DNA of 64,000 nucleotides from NCBI GenBank assembly GCA_017858515.1, contig JAFMBM010000001.1:1-64000 (forward strand), written 5' to 3'. The notes under the pieces were generated by a model. The model worked only from the letters and a program-made list of their open reading frames with translations, did not search any database and was not told the DNA's origin. The translations under genes were made by a program, and so were the position numbers. The stretch is from Cryomorphaceae bacterium. Its GTDB lineage: Bacteria > Bacteroidota > Bacteroidia > Flavobacteriales > Schleiferiaceae. Below are positions 10,240 through 19,248 of this stretch, one piece after another; the first letter of the stretch is position 1; the number at the start of each line of letters is the position of its first letter.

Positions 10240-10574
10240 AATTGGTTTTTCAAATTTTCTAAAGCAAATTTAACCTTTGCAAGCCGCTCGGCAAGCAGGC
10301 TTTTCTTTTCGGTTTCTTTTCGTTCAAACTTTAACTTATTCCTAGCACCTTCGAGCGTATAGCCACGCTCTTTGACAAGATGGTAGATGAGTTTTAACTC
10401 CGATAAATCGGCATGTGAATACATTCGGTTACCGCTTTGTCCTTTTTTGGGTTTCAGGTTGTCGAACTCTTTTTCCCAAAAGCGCACCAGACTAGTATTT
10501 ACATCAAGGTAGTCAGCTACTTCCCCAATGGAGAAATACCGTTTTTCTGGATCAAGCTCGGGCCAATTGCGCAT
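10236..10574 (-). CDS. MerR-family transcriptional regulator
   Basis: Short (112 aa) MerR-type regulator: winged helix-turn-helix at 14-45 (YFSIGEVADYLDVNTSLVRFWEKEF region), second wing near 48-75 with NRMYSHADLSELKLIYHLVKERGYTLEGA, and a short C-terminal coiled coil for dimerisation. It has no cysteine-rich effector domain, so no metal or redox ligand can be predicted. This compact form is very common in Bacteroidota, next to an M23 peptidase and LemA. Overlaps: TAATG with the upstream M23 gene and ATGA with lemA. It may control its own operon. Confidence 0.9.
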   Translation of the reverse strand: MRNWPELDPEKRYFSIGEVADYLDVNTSLVRFWEKEFDNLKPKKGQSGNRMYSHADLSELKLIYHLVKERGYTLEGARNKLKFERKETEKKSLLAERLAKVKFALENLKNQL

Positions 10575-11548
10575 TAGTCGAAAGACTGGTTTTCTTGACC
10601 AGAAAGCAGAATGATTTGCTGGTATTCTTCTGGACTTAAGTCGTTGAAGAAGAAATTCACGGGATTTACTCTTTCTCCGTTTCTAAAGACTTCATAATGA
10701 AGGTGAGGGGCTGTGCTAGCACCTGTATTTCCTACATAGCCTATAATTTCTCCACGCACTACATTTTGACCAATTACAACATCCACCTTACTCATATGAG
10801 CATAGAGGGTCTGATAGCCATATCCATGATCGATAACCACAAAATTTCCATAACCACTTCCAGTACCGAAGGGGTTTTTAACCACTTTACCATCGCCAGT
10901 AGAGTGAATGGGCGTGCCGGTAGGAGCGGTAAAATCCATACCCGCATGCATTTTCACGACTTTATAAATAGGGTGCATTCTATATCCATAACCAGAAGCT
11001 ATGCGTGTGAGATCATCATTTGAAATTGGCTGGATGGCTGGAATGCTTGCCATCATTTTGCTTTTCTTTTTGGCCATTTCAATCACCTCATCGAAAGAGC
11101 GCGATTGCACATACAACTGCTTCGTAATGACATCCATTTTTTTTGCAGTCTCTTTAATGAGCTCAGAATTATTGTAGCCTTCCAGCATTTTATACCGATT
11201 GGCTCCACCAAATCCTGCATTGCGAATAGAAGTGGGAATAGGGTCTGCCTCGAAAATAACGCGGTAAATATTGTCGTCTCTCTTTTGGAGTCCATCGAGC
11301 ACTCCAGTTACTTCTTCCAAGCGTTTATTTAAGCTTTCAAATTGAAGCTTGGTGAACTCCAATTCGCGCTTTAAACGCTTCTCTTCAGGAGAATCGATAT
11401 AATAGAAAGTAACTACTACGAGAATGAGCGCCATAAGCAAAGTAGCCAATAAGAAAAGAGCGGTTTCACGCAGTCTTTGCTTCAAAGACTTCTCTATCTT
11501 CCTGTAAGCTAGTGTTTTGGGATCGTAGAAATACTTAATCTTCGCCAC
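10574..11548 (-). CDS. M23-family peptidoglycan metallopeptidase
   Basis: Membrane-anchored LytM/M23 endopeptidase (324 aa) that would cut peptide cross-links in the cell wall. Layout: cytoplasmic basic N-terminus, one membrane helix (about 30-51), a coiled coil (about 55-95), linker, and a C-terminal M23 domain (about 190-300) with zinc ligands in the HxxxD motif (HAGMD) and in HLHYE, so it should be catalytically active. First gene of the operon M23-MerR-lemA-TPM-TPM, divergent from alaS with a good promoter at 11581-11611. Confidence 0.93.
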   Translation of the reverse strand: MAKIKYFYDPKTLAYRKIEKSLKQRLRETALFLLATLLMALILVVVTFYYIDSPEEKRLKRELEFTKLQFESLNKRLEEVTGVLDGLQKRDDNIYRVIFEADPIPTSIRNAGFGGANRYKMLEGYNNSELIKETAKKMDVITKQLYVQSRSFDEVIEMAKKKSKMMASIPAIQPISNDDLTRIASGYGYRMHPIYKVVKMHAGMDFTAPTGTPIHSTGDGKVVKNPFGTGSGYGNFVVIDHGYGYQTLYAHMSKVDVVIGQNVVRGEIIGYVGNTGASTAPHLHYEVFRNGERVNPVNFFFNDLSPEEYQQIILLSGQENQSFD

Positions 11549-11559
11549 TGTCTATTTGC

Positions 11560-11567
11560 TAATTTTG
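11560..11567 (+). promoter_or_regulatory. Candidate -7 box for alaS
   Basis: TAATTTTG matches TAnnTTTG on the plus strand, 79 nt upstream of the alaS ATG; a TTC at 11541-11543 (16-nt spacer) is the only -33-like element. It would overlap the start region of the divergent M23 gene. Confidence 0.33.
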
Positions 11568-11580
11568 CTGCAATTACCAG

Positions 11581-11611
11581 CAAAGGTAGCACAGTTTGTA
11601 TTAGTATTCAA
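11581..11611 (-). promoter_or_regulatory. Bacteroidota-type promoter of the M23-MerR-lemA-TPM operon
   Basis: On the minus strand TTG (11611-11609) and TACCTTTG (11588-11581) are separated by 20 nt, matching the TTTG-N(19-21)-TAnnTTTG consensus of the main sigma factor in this phylum. Predicted start near 11575, giving a leader of about 27 nt before the M23 ATG at 11548. Confidence 0.55.
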
Positions 11612-11646
11612 CGCATTAACCTTCCTTCAACATTCGCTCCTCCTCA

Positions 11647-14268
11647 ATGAAAGTTCTGACATCTAAAGAAATAAGGTCTAAATACCTTTCCTTTTTTCAA
11701 TCGAAATCCCATGCGATTGTTCCTTCGGCACCCTTGGTTATCAAGGATGACCCCACCTTGCTCTTTACTAATGCCGGAATGAATCCGTTTAAAGATATTT
11801 TCTTAGGGGTTGCCGCCATTAAGGATGAGCGTGTTGCCGATAGCCAGAAATGTCTGAGGGTTTCGGGAAAACACAATGATTTAGAAGAGGTGGGTCATGA
11901 TACCTATCACCACACTCTTTTCGAGATGTTGGGCAATTGGAGTTTCGGTGATTACTTTAAAAAAGAGGCTATTGAATGGGCTTGGGAATTGTTGCATACG
12001 GAATTTGGTATTCCTGCAGATCGCATGTATGCAACGGTTTTTGAAGGAGATCAGGCTGAGGGCTTGGCAAGAGATGAAGAAGCCGCTCAGCTTTGGAGTG
12101 CGTTTTTGCCTTCGGAAAGAATTTTAAATGGAAACAAAAAAGACAATTTCTGGGAAATGGGCGAAACAGGTCCCTGTGGCCCCTGCTCAGAAATTCATGT
12201 AGATCTTCGTTCGGAAGAAGAAAGAGCTTCAAATCCCGGAAGAAACCTTGTCAATGCAGATCATCCTGAAGTCATTGAAATTTGGAATTTGGTTTTCATG
12301 GAGTTCAATCGTAAGGCAGACGGATCTTTGGAGAAATTACCTGCCAAACACGTTGATACCGGCATGGGTTTCGAACGTCTTTGCATGGTATTGCAAAACA
12401 AAAAGTCGAGTTATGATACCGATGTTTTTACACCATACATCAACAAAATCAGTGAAATAGCCAATATCCCTTACGGATTTGCCAAGGAAACAGATATCGC
12501 CATGCGTGTGGTTGCCGACCATGTGCGAGCTATTGCTTTTAGTATAGCAGATGGACAGCTTCCTTCCAATAACGGAGCGGGGTATGTTATCCGCAGAATT
12601 TTGAGAAGGGCCATTCGTTATGGCTATACCTTCTTAAACCAGGCAGATGCGTTTATCTACCAACTCATCGACATAATGGTGAAGGAAATGGGAGAGGCTT
12701 ATCCTGAATTAATTCGAAATCAAAAGATTATTTCAGATGTTATTGAGCAAGAAGAGAAGTCTTTTCTAAGAACCTTGGCGCAAGGAATCCAAAGAATAGA
12801 ACAAAGCATAGAAGGTTCTGAAAAGCCTTTTCTAGATGGTAAGACCGTATTTGAGCTATATGATACGTTTGGTTTTCCAGTAGATTTAACAGCCCTTATT
12901 TTATCTGAGCGTGGTGGAAGTATAGATTTAGAAGGATTTAAGGCTGAGATGGAGGTTCAGAAAAACCGATCAAGAGCAGCCTCTGAGTTAAAGGCGGGAG
13001 ATTGGGTGGAAGTGCTTTCAGGTGTTGAGTCTGAATTTATTGGTTACGATTCAATCACTTCTTCTGCCAAGTTATTAAAATATAGATCCGTTAAAACTGG
13101 GAAACAGTTAGTACATCATTGGGTATTTGATAAAACGCCTTTTTATCCTGAAGGAGGCGGTCAGATTGGCGATCGCGGCTATATCTATTCTAAAGATGGA
13201 AGCAAGACGGAGGTATTGGATACCAAGCGTGAAACGGGCAATCTCATTCATATTACAAGAGATTTACTTGACCTTACCTCTCCTGAATTCCGATTGGAAG
13301 TCGATGCAGTACGTAGAAAAGATTCCGCAGCAAATCACAGTGCAACACATTTGTTGCATCATGCCCTGAGACAGTACTTGGGAGAGCATGTTGAGCAGAA
13401 AGGTTCTTTGGTTTCTCCTGAGTATTTGAGATTCGATTTTGCTCATTACGCGAAGGTAGAGGAAGGTGTTTTGGCACAAATTGAGGCTGCTGTCAACCTT
13501 GAGGTCAGAAGGAATACAGCTTTGCAAGAATATCGCTCCATTCCTATAACCCAAGCGAAGGAAATGGGAGCAATGGCCTTGTTTGGAGAGAAATATGGAG
13601 ATGAAGTTCGCGCTATTCAATTTGGTGAGTCGATTGAATTATGTGGCGGAACCCATGTGTCTGCTACAGGAAATATAGGTCTCTTTGTGATCACTTCAGA
13701 ATCTGCCGTGGCCGCTGGAGTTCGGAGAATAGAAGCCCTTACGGGTGTTGAAGCCTATGCTTGGCTATGCAGTCAAAGAGACAAGCTAGCACAGATTTCT
13801 GATTTGTTGAATGCCCCACAAGATTTGGTAAAATCTGTTGGTCAGCTGAAAGAGCAATTGCAAAAAGCAGATAGAGAATTACAATCTCTTCAGAACGCTA
13901 GGGTAGAGGCGCTCGCACAGGATTGGGAAGGACAGTTGGAAGGCACAGGGCTTCAGAGCTTGGTTTTAAAAGTAAATTTAGATCCTAATTCGGTAAAGAA
14001 TATTCTTTTCCGTTGGAAGTCAAGACCTAGAACATTGGTTTTTATAGCGGGTAGGTATGACGGCAAACCACACTTGAGTCTTTTGATAAGTGAAGATTTA
14101 GTAGCGGAGAAATCTTGGGATGCGGGGGCTATCTTGCGCAACTGGGCAAAAGCCATTCAAGGGGGTGGCGGGGGCCAGAAGTTTTTCGCAACGGCGGGTG
14201 GAAAGAAGCTAGAAGGCCTGGGAGAGGCTATGGAGTTAGCACGTAACTGGATAAAAAGTAATTCATGA
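11647..14268 (+). CDS. alaS: Alanine--tRNA ligase
   Basis: Class II aminoacyl-tRNA synthetase that charges tRNA-Ala. The 873-aa product is full length. Visible parts: catalytic core at 1-240 (FTNAGMNPFKDIFLG, GPCGPCSEIHVD), tRNA-recognition domain (about 245-460), editing domain with the HxxxH metal motif in HSATHLLHHALR (about 565) and the matching Cys-x3-His in CGGTHVSATGNIG (about 663), then the C-Ala oligomerisation domain with Gly-rich GGGGGQKF near 838. The editing site is intact, so mischarged Ser/Gly should be removed. It overlaps the following barrel gene by 4 nt (ATGA). Confidence 0.98.
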   Translation: MKVLTSKEIRSKYLSFFQSKSHAIVPSAPLVIKDDPTLLFTNAGMNPFKDIFLGVAAIKDERVADSQKCLRVSGKHNDLEEVGHDTYHHTLFEMLGNWSFGDYFKKEAIEWAWELLHTEFGIPADRMYATVFEGDQAEGLARDEEAAQLWSAFLPSERILNGNKKDNFWEMGETGPCGPCSEIHVDLRSEEERASNPGRNLVNADHPEVIEIWNLVFMEFNRKADGSLEKLPAKHVDTGMGFERLCMVLQNKKSSYDTDVFTPYINKISEIANIPYGFAKETDIAMRVVADHVRAIAFSIADGQLPSNNGAGYVIRRILRRAIRYGYTFLNQADAFIYQLIDIMVKEMGEAYPELIRNQKIISDVIEQEEKSFLRTLAQGIQRIEQSIEGSEKPFLDGKTVFELYDTFGFPVDLTALILSERGGSIDLEGFKAEMEVQKNRSRAASELKAGDWVEVLSGVESEFIGYDSITSSAKLLKYRSVKTGKQLVHHWVFDKTPFYPEGGGQIGDRGYIYSKDGSKTEVLDTKRETGNLIHITRDLLDLTSPEFRLEVDAVRRKDSAANHSATHLLHHALRQYLGEHVEQKGSLVSPEYLRFDFAHYAKVEEGVLAQIEAAVNLEVRRNTALQEYRSIPITQAKEMGAMALFGEKYGDEVRAIQFGESIELCGGTHVSATGNIGLFVITSESAVAAGVRRIEALTGVEAYAWLCSQRDKLAQISDLLNAPQDLVKSVGQLKEQLQKADRELQSLQNARVEALAQDWEGQLEGTGLQSLVLKVNLDPNSVKNILFRWKSRPRTLVFIAGRYDGKPHLSLLISEDLVAEKSWDAGAILRNWAKAIQGGGGGQKFFATAGGKKLEGLGEAMELARNWIKSNS

Positions 14269-14984
14269 AGAAGTTAGTAGTTATTTTGGCACTATGCTCG
14301 TTAGGTCAGGCATTTGCACAAAAAGATTCAGATTATTATACAGACAGCGACGTGCGAAAGCGCATAATTGGTTTGGGAGTTCATGTGAACCCTTTCTACA
14401 ACAATAGCCGCTTACTAACCAATACGTTCAACCCTGGGCAATTGGTAACCCTAATAGATCAATCTACTGAAGGTTCTTGGAAAATGGGAGGTGGATTGGA
14501 CCTTTACATTTCTCTTACTTCAAGATTTGAAATCGTTTCGGGAGTGAATTTTGGTCAGGCGGAATTTTCATATCCTACCCTTTTGTTTCAGGGGATGAAC
14601 GACACAGCAGCTTTGGCCTATTCATTAAATGAAATGGTTGATTATGTGAATATTCCCTTAGGTATTTCCTTCAAAAGCGATCTCGATAATGGTTGGTGGT
14701 TGGAAGTAATTCCTGGTCTGGAGTTCTCAAGGTTATTGAGATACGAAGGTGATTTTGTTCGTGGTGGGAATGCCGAAACAGAAGACTTTATGCCTCAAAC
14801 TCAAGATCTATATACTTGGGTAAGCTTTCAATTAGGCGGAACTTTCCGTCCTTTTGATACTTGGGGTTATAGTGTCCGCTTTCAAGGAAGATATATGTTA
14901 AACAGCCTTATTCAACAAGATGTTTACCTTAGAGAAACCCTTTATAATATTGGACTAAACGCGGGTATTCAATACCGTTTTTAA
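14265..14984 (+). CDS. Outer-membrane beta-barrel protein (PorT-like size)
   Basis: A 239-aa exported protein: signal peptide 1-18 (cut after AFA-Q) followed by alternating hydrophobic/polar strands and a C-terminal segment ending in ...GIQYRF, a terminal aromatic residue typical of outer-membrane barrels. It resembles the small OMP_b-brl-type barrels (including PorT) of Bacteroidota, but I cannot assign a specific family member. Its start overlaps the alaS stop (ATGA), so it is probably expressed from the alaS transcript. It ends 7 nt from the convergent esterase gene. Confidence 0.75.
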   Translation: MKKLVVILALCSLGQAFAQKDSDYYTDSDVRKRIIGLGVHVNPFYNNSRLLTNTFNPGQLVTLIDQSTEGSWKMGGGLDLYISLTSRFEIVSGVNFGQAEFSYPTLLFQGMNDTAALAYSLNEMVDYVNIPLGISFKSDLDNGWWLEVIPGLEFSRLLRYEGDFVRGGNAETEDFMPQTQDLYTWVSFQLGGTFRPFDTWGYSVRFQGRYMLNSLIQQDVYLRETLYNIGLNAGIQYRF

Positions 14985-14991
14985 AATCGAA

Positions 14992-15987
14992 CTAAGGATT
15001 CATTAAATAGCCGAAAGGTATTTCCAAACGGGCATTCCAAGACTTCTCGGTATGATCTGCCCCTTCTGCTTTATAGGTCATCCAATTTGAAAAGTTATAT
15101 CCTTTGGCCAAGAAAACAGAGTCTATTCGTGTTTGAAGTGGTTCATAAGAGGCGTCAAGCGTTTCGGTTCCAAAATCAAAATACCATTTGTTTATGGACG
15201 GAGGAGGAAGGTTTGTCGCCGCGTAGTCTACAAATGCCTGCGGAATAGGATTATTATCTGAGGGCATAATTCCGGGCCAATGACTGGATAGACAAGCAGC
15301 TCCTCCAAAGACACTAGGATATTCCATTGCAGCGTAAAATGAAATAAGTCCACCCATTGAACTTCCTGCAATAAAGGTGTGCGCAGGGTCAGATAATGTA
15401 TTTAAGTTTTTATCTATGAATGGCTTGAGTTCTTGAGTTAAAAACTTCAAGTAATTGTCGCTATAAACTTTTTCACCAAAGAGTTTATCCGTGGCACTTC
15501 TTTGAAGACCATATAATGAGTCTAGCAGGTCTTGTGGCAGACTTTCAAAGACTTTTTGAGGGAAGTATTCACTATGTCGATTTCGCCCTGCATTCCAAAC
15601 GCCAACGACAATACAAGGGGGAACTGTTTTGTTCTCGAATAGATTGCAAAGTACTTCGTCTACACCCCATTCTTGATGATTCCAACTAGTACTAGCGTCA
15701 AAAAGCATCTGACCATCATGCATGTATAGAACAGCATACTTTTCATTCTCATCAAAATGAGGAGGAAGCCAGATTTCTATGTTTCGCTTTGAAATAAATT
15801 CAGAAGACAAAGAATCGATGGATAAAAGTTGTCCGCAGCTTACTTGAAAATGCGGTTCAGAAGCTAGTAACTCTTTTAACTCTTCTTTATCTGAACAGTT
15901 CGAGAGACCGATTAGCATGAAAGAAGATAGAATGAGAGAAGACCAATTTTTCAAATACAGGGTTTTTCCAATTGATTTCATATTCAT
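14992..15987 (-). CDS. Lipoprotein esterase of the alpha/beta-hydrolase fold
   Basis: Putative esterase (Esterase D/Fes-like, 331 aa) anchored as a lipoprotein: hydrophobic N-terminus with a lipobox ending at Cys31 (GLSNC). The catalytic nucleophile is Ser210 in the GSSMG elbow; a likely catalytic His is in GADHTEKSW near 310. The segment VLYMHDGQMLFD (about 86-97) is typical of the enterochelin-esterase/acetylxylan-esterase type group. Substrate unknown. Start could also be the ATG two codons later. Last gene of the hutU operon, 3 nt after the small lipoprotein. Confidence 0.85.
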   Translation of the reverse strand: MNMKSIGKTLYLKNWSSLILSSFMLIGLSNCSDKEELKELLASEPHFQVSCGQLLSIDSLSSEFISKRNIEIWLPPHFDENEKYAVLYMHDGQMLFDASTSWNHQEWGVDEVLCNLFENKTVPPCIVVGVWNAGRNRHSEYFPQKVFESLPQDLLDSLYGLQRSATDKLFGEKVYSDNYLKFLTQELKPFIDKNLNTLSDPAHTFIAGSSMGGLISFYAAMEYPSVFGGAACLSSHWPGIMPSDNNPIPQAFVDYAATNLPPPSINKWYFDFGTETLDASYEPLQTRIDSVFLAKGYNFSNWMTYKAEGADHTEKSWNARLEIPFGYLMNP

Positions 15988-15990
15988 TCT

Positions 15991-16401
15991 TTATTTTGTC
16001 AGCTCACCCAATGTCTCTGTTTCACCCGAACCATCATCCCAATTGTATTTGAGATTTAAAGGAGGAATAGATTGATTGTAGGTTAGTTGTCCTGAGATAA
16101 GTACTCCGTCTTGTGTTTGACTTGGAATAAAAATCCCATTGAAATCAACATTCCCCACTACTGTGAATGCAGCGCCTTGATTTCCTAGTCCTTCTATAAT
16201 TACGTCTTCTGCGGAAGTACCGGCAACAATTTGTACCGTGTAGACTTGCGGGGCCAAGGGACCACTAAATTCTCTGCACGTCCAAGTTCCTAAATAGTCT
16301 GAACGCACATAGACATTATCTATTTGTTCTTCTTCACAACTTAGAACAAGAGCAAGAAGAGACAATAGAGCTAAACGCAAAAACAGCGACTTCTTAAACA
16401 T
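15991..16401 (-). CDS. Small lipoprotein of unknown function
   Basis: A 136-aa lipoprotein with signal 1-21 and lipobox LVLSC (Cys22). The mature part looks like an all-beta lipocalin-like fold (YLGTWTCREF near 36, then regular strand-length segments), but I recognise no family. It sits 2 nt after the OmpH-like gene and 3 nt before the esterase, so it is co-transcribed with both. Confidence 0.75.
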   Translation of the reverse strand: MFKKSLFLRLALLSLLALVLSCEEEQIDNVYVRSDYLGTWTCREFSGPLAPQVYTVQIVAGTSAEDVIIEGLGNQGAAFTVVGNVDFNGIFIPSQTQDGVLISGQLTYNQSIPPLNLKYNWDDGSGETETLGELTK

Positions 16402-16403
16402 AA

Positions 16404-17021
16404 TTATTGTTTAGCCTTTCTCTTTTCGTGAGCAGCATTCAATCGGTTCACAATAGACGGTGTAATATCATAGGCATTGTTGGCTTTTAGCAAGAAGCTT
16501 GCTGCATTCATGCTGAAGATAAAATCGAGATTTTGCTCCGCTTGAATATTCACCAAAACCGAATCCAAATCCTGTAATAGGAGCTTAGTAAGTTCAGCTT
16601 CTTCGCTCGAAAGACTTTCAGCTTGCTGATCTCTGTAGGCAATTAGTTCTTGCTGCTTTTGCATTAATTCTGCCTGAGCCATTTGCAGTTCTGCATCACT
16701 TAAACGCGCTGCCTCTTGCTCTAAGATCTGGTAATTCTCTTGAAAAACTTTACTTCTTCTCTCCAGCTCACGTTCCATTGATCTGAACTTGGTTTCGAGC
16801 TTTTCTCTTAATCCTTTGTGGTACTCGTATTTAGAAACTAAACTATCGGTGTTTACAAAGGCGATTTTGTAATTAACCCCATCCGAGATAATGTTTTCTG
16901 CAGGTGCAGAAGAGCGGGAAGTGGTTGAATCTCCTATGCTGTTTTGGTTCATTTTGAGGAAAACACCCAGAATGGCGAGGCTCAGTATTCCAAGCCAGAT
17001 GTACACTAAATTGTTTTTCAT
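16404..17021 (-). CDS. OmpH/Skp-like periplasmic chaperone with membrane anchor
   Basis: OmpH-family protein (205 aa) expected to bind unfolded outer-membrane proteins in the periplasm. An uncleaved-looking N-terminal helix (about 7-24) is followed by the Skp pattern: YKIAFVNTDSLVSKYEY strand-helix start (about 51-67), a long charged coiled coil (about 70-150) and the closing strand with LDFIFSMNAASFLLKA (about 165-180). Its start overlaps the hutU stop as ATGA. A chaperone behind a histidine-degradation gene is not an obvious functional pairing. Confidence 0.85.
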   Translation of the reverse strand: MKNNLVYIWLGILSLAILGVFLKMNQNSIGDSTTSRSSAPAENIISDGVNYKIAFVNTDSLVSKYEYHKGLREKLETKFRSMERELERRSKVFQENYQILEQEAARLSDAELQMAQAELMQKQQELIAYRDQQAESLSSEEAELTKLLLQDLDSVLVNIQAEQNLDFIFSMNAASFLLKANNAYDITPSIVNRLNAAHEKRKAKQ

Positions 17022-19063
17022 TTCATTTGTTTATTCAAAGCAAAGCGGATGGAATCTTCATCGGCTTCTTGTGGCAAAGTTACACGCAGCTTTGGGCTTC
17101 TTTCCATTTCTCTTTCAATTGCAAAATTTGCAGCTGGATTTCTTGCCCAGCTTCTTCGTGCAATTCCATTATTCACATCAAAAAAGAGCATGTTTTCTAA
17201 TCTCGACTCTGCTTTTTCAGAACCATCGAGCAACATTCCAAAGCCGCCATTGATCACTTCACCCCAACCAACTCCACCTCCGTTATGAATAGAAACCCAA
17301 GTAGCCCCGCGGAACGAATCGCCTATAACATTGTGGATAGCCATATCGGCTGTAAAACGAGATCCATCATAAATATTACTGGTTTCTCTGTACGGAGAGT
17401 CGGTGCCAGAAACATCATGATGATCTCTTCCTAGAATTACAAGTCCTAATTCACCCTTGGCAATAGCCTGATTGAATGCTTTGGCAATGGCAATTCTGCC
17501 TTCAGAATCGGCGTATAAAATGCGCGCTTTACTTCCTACCACCATTCTGTTTGCTTCGGCGGCTTTAATCCAGCGAATATTATCTTCAAGCTGCTGCTGA
17601 ATTTCTACTGGAGCTTCTTGTGCTATTTTTTCGAGAACTTCCGCTGCAATAACGTCGGTTTTGCGCAAATCTTCCAGTTTTCCGCTTGCACATACCCAAC
17701 GGAAAGGGCCAAATCCATAATCGAAACACATTGGGCCCATGATGTCTTGAACATAGGACGGATATTTAAAATCAATCCCATTATTGGCTAAAATAGCCGC
17801 TCCTGCTCTCGAAGCTTCCAAGAGGAAGGCATTGCCATAATCAAAGAAATAGGTTCCTTTTTCGGCATGTTTATTTACCGCTTGGGCATGACGTCTCAGC
17901 GAAACTTGCACGGCTTCATGAAAAGCTTCGGGTTCGTTTGCCATCATTTGATTGGATTCTTCGAAACTCAGTCCAACGGGATAATATCCTCCTGCCCAAG
18001 GATTGTGCAAGGAGGTCTGATCAGAACCCAAATCAACATAAATATCTTGCTCTAGGAGATATTCCCATACATCTACAATATTTCCAAGAAAAGCGATGGA
18101 AACGACTTCATGCAATTCCTTAGCCTTTCGAATTCTATTTCCTAATTCAGGTAAAGAATCAATCACTTCATCTACCCATCCTTGACTAAAGCGCGTGTTT
18201 AAAGCTTTCGGGTTTACCTCCGCAGTTATGCTTATACATCCTGCAATATTGCCCGCTTTGGGTTGCGCACCACTCATTCCACCTAAACCAGAAGTAACAA
18301 AAAGCTTTCCTTCTAAACCTTCTCCGTGCTTCGAAATTTTACGTCCCGCATTTAGAACGGTAATGGTAGTTCCATGCACGATTCCTTGAGGTCCGATGTA
18401 CATATAAGATCCTGCAGTCATCTGTCCGTATTGTGTAACACCAAGGGCATTGAATTTTTCCCAATCATCGGGTTTCGAATAGTTTGGAATCATCATGCCA
18501 TTGGTTACAACCACTCTTGGAGCATCGGGATGGCTAGGAAAAAGCCCCATTGGATGACCCGAATACATATGTAACGTTTGGTCTTCCGTCATCTCAGAGA
18601 GATATTTCATCGTAAGCCTGTACTGAGCCCAATTTTGAAAAACAGCTCCGTTTCCGCCGTAGGTTATCAGTTCATGAGGGTGTTGAGCTACCGCAGGATC
18701 GAGATTATTCTGTATCATGAGCATAATGGCGGCGGCCTGAGCGCAAGCGGCGGGATACTGATCTATCGGACGAGCAAACATTTCATAGTCAGGACGGAAG
18801 CGATACATATAAATTCTCCCATAGGTTTCAAGTTCCTCTACAAATTCTTCTATCAAAACGGCATGATGCGCTTGATTAAAATAGCGCAAGGCATTTTTTA
18901 AGGCTAGAACTTTTTCTTCTTCAGACAAGATAGCCTTGCGCTTGGGCGCATGACTTAGGTTTGAATCGTATTTTTTTGGATGGGGGAGCTCGGCTGGAAT
19001 TCCCATTCTAATTTCATCTTGAAAAGCCTTTAGGCTTGCATCTTTGGGGGCTGATATGTTCAT
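17018..19063 (-). CDS. hutU: Urocanate hydratase
   Basis: Urocanase converts urocanate to 4-imidazolone-5-propionate, step two of histidine degradation, using tightly bound NAD. The 681-aa protein is the longer form found in Bacteroidota (many others are near 550 aa). Typical stretches are YGGNGAVFQNWAQYRLTM near 142-159, SGHPMGLFPSHPDAPR near 172-187, and FGPFRWVCASG near 450, which holds the conserved active-site Cys. No hutH, hutI or hutG lies in the window, so the pathway must be completed elsewhere. The start overlaps the stop of the small DUF5522-type gene (ATGA at 19060-19063). Confidence 0.97.
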   Translation of the reverse strand: MNISAPKDASLKAFQDEIRMGIPAELPHPKKYDSNLSHAPKRKAILSEEEKVLALKNALRYFNQAHHAVLIEEFVEELETYGRIYMYRFRPDYEMFARPIDQYPAACAQAAAIMLMIQNNLDPAVAQHPHELITYGGNGAVFQNWAQYRLTMKYLSEMTEDQTLHMYSGHPMGLFPSHPDAPRVVVTNGMMIPNYSKPDDWEKFNALGVTQYGQMTAGSYMYIGPQGIVHGTTITVLNAGRKISKHGEGLEGKLFVTSGLGGMSGAQPKAGNIAGCISITAEVNPKALNTRFSQGWVDEVIDSLPELGNRIRKAKELHEVVSIAFLGNIVDVWEYLLEQDIYVDLGSDQTSLHNPWAGGYYPVGLSFEESNQMMANEPEAFHEAVQVSLRRHAQAVNKHAEKGTYFFDYGNAFLLEASRAGAAILANNGIDFKYPSYVQDIMGPMCFDYGFGPFRWVCASGKLEDLRKTDVIAAEVLEKIAQEAPVEIQQQLEDNIRWIKAAEANRMVVGSKARILYADSEGRIAIAKAFNQAIAKGELGLVILGRDHHDVSGTDSPYRETSNIYDGSRFTADMAIHNVIGDSFRGATWVSIHNGGGVGWGEVINGGFGMLLDGSEKAESRLENMLFFDVNNGIARRSWARNPAANFAIEREMERSPKLRVTLPQEADEDSIRFALNKQMK

Positions 19064-19221
19064 TTCTTTCGAATTCTTCCAAGGTTTTTATCAAAGCCAT
19101 ACGGACAATGTTTGCATCCACTCTGGCAGCAATGGCCTCGTTTGAGGTGGTAACTTTCAGTAAAGACGATAAACCCTTCTGGAGAAATATAATAATCGTC
19201 TGGATGTAAGTTCGTAGGCAC
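19060..19221 (-). CDS. Small Cys-rich protein, DUF5522-type
   Basis: A 53-codon gene. Reading the minus strand from GTG at 19221 gives a product with the core YYISPEGFIVFTESYHLKRG (residues 10-29) followed by Cys31, Cys32, Cys36 and Cys39 (CCQSGCKHCPYG), a pattern I recognise as the DUF5522 family, probably metal-binding. The stop overlaps the hutU start as ATGA, which supports a real translated gene coupled to hutU. No in-frame ATG exists, so GTG is the best start. The divergent ACC-deaminase-like gene begins only 27 nt away. Function unknown. Confidence 0.82.
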   Translation of the reverse strand: MPTNLHPDDYYISPEGFIVFTESYHLKRGHCCQSGCKHCPYGFDKNLGRIRKK

Positions 19222-19248
19222 GGCGCAAATTTCGACTTTTACATCTGT

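Noticed and set aside
13264-13620. Minus-strand frame inside alaS
   Set aside because: Antisense to the conserved editing domain; no motif.
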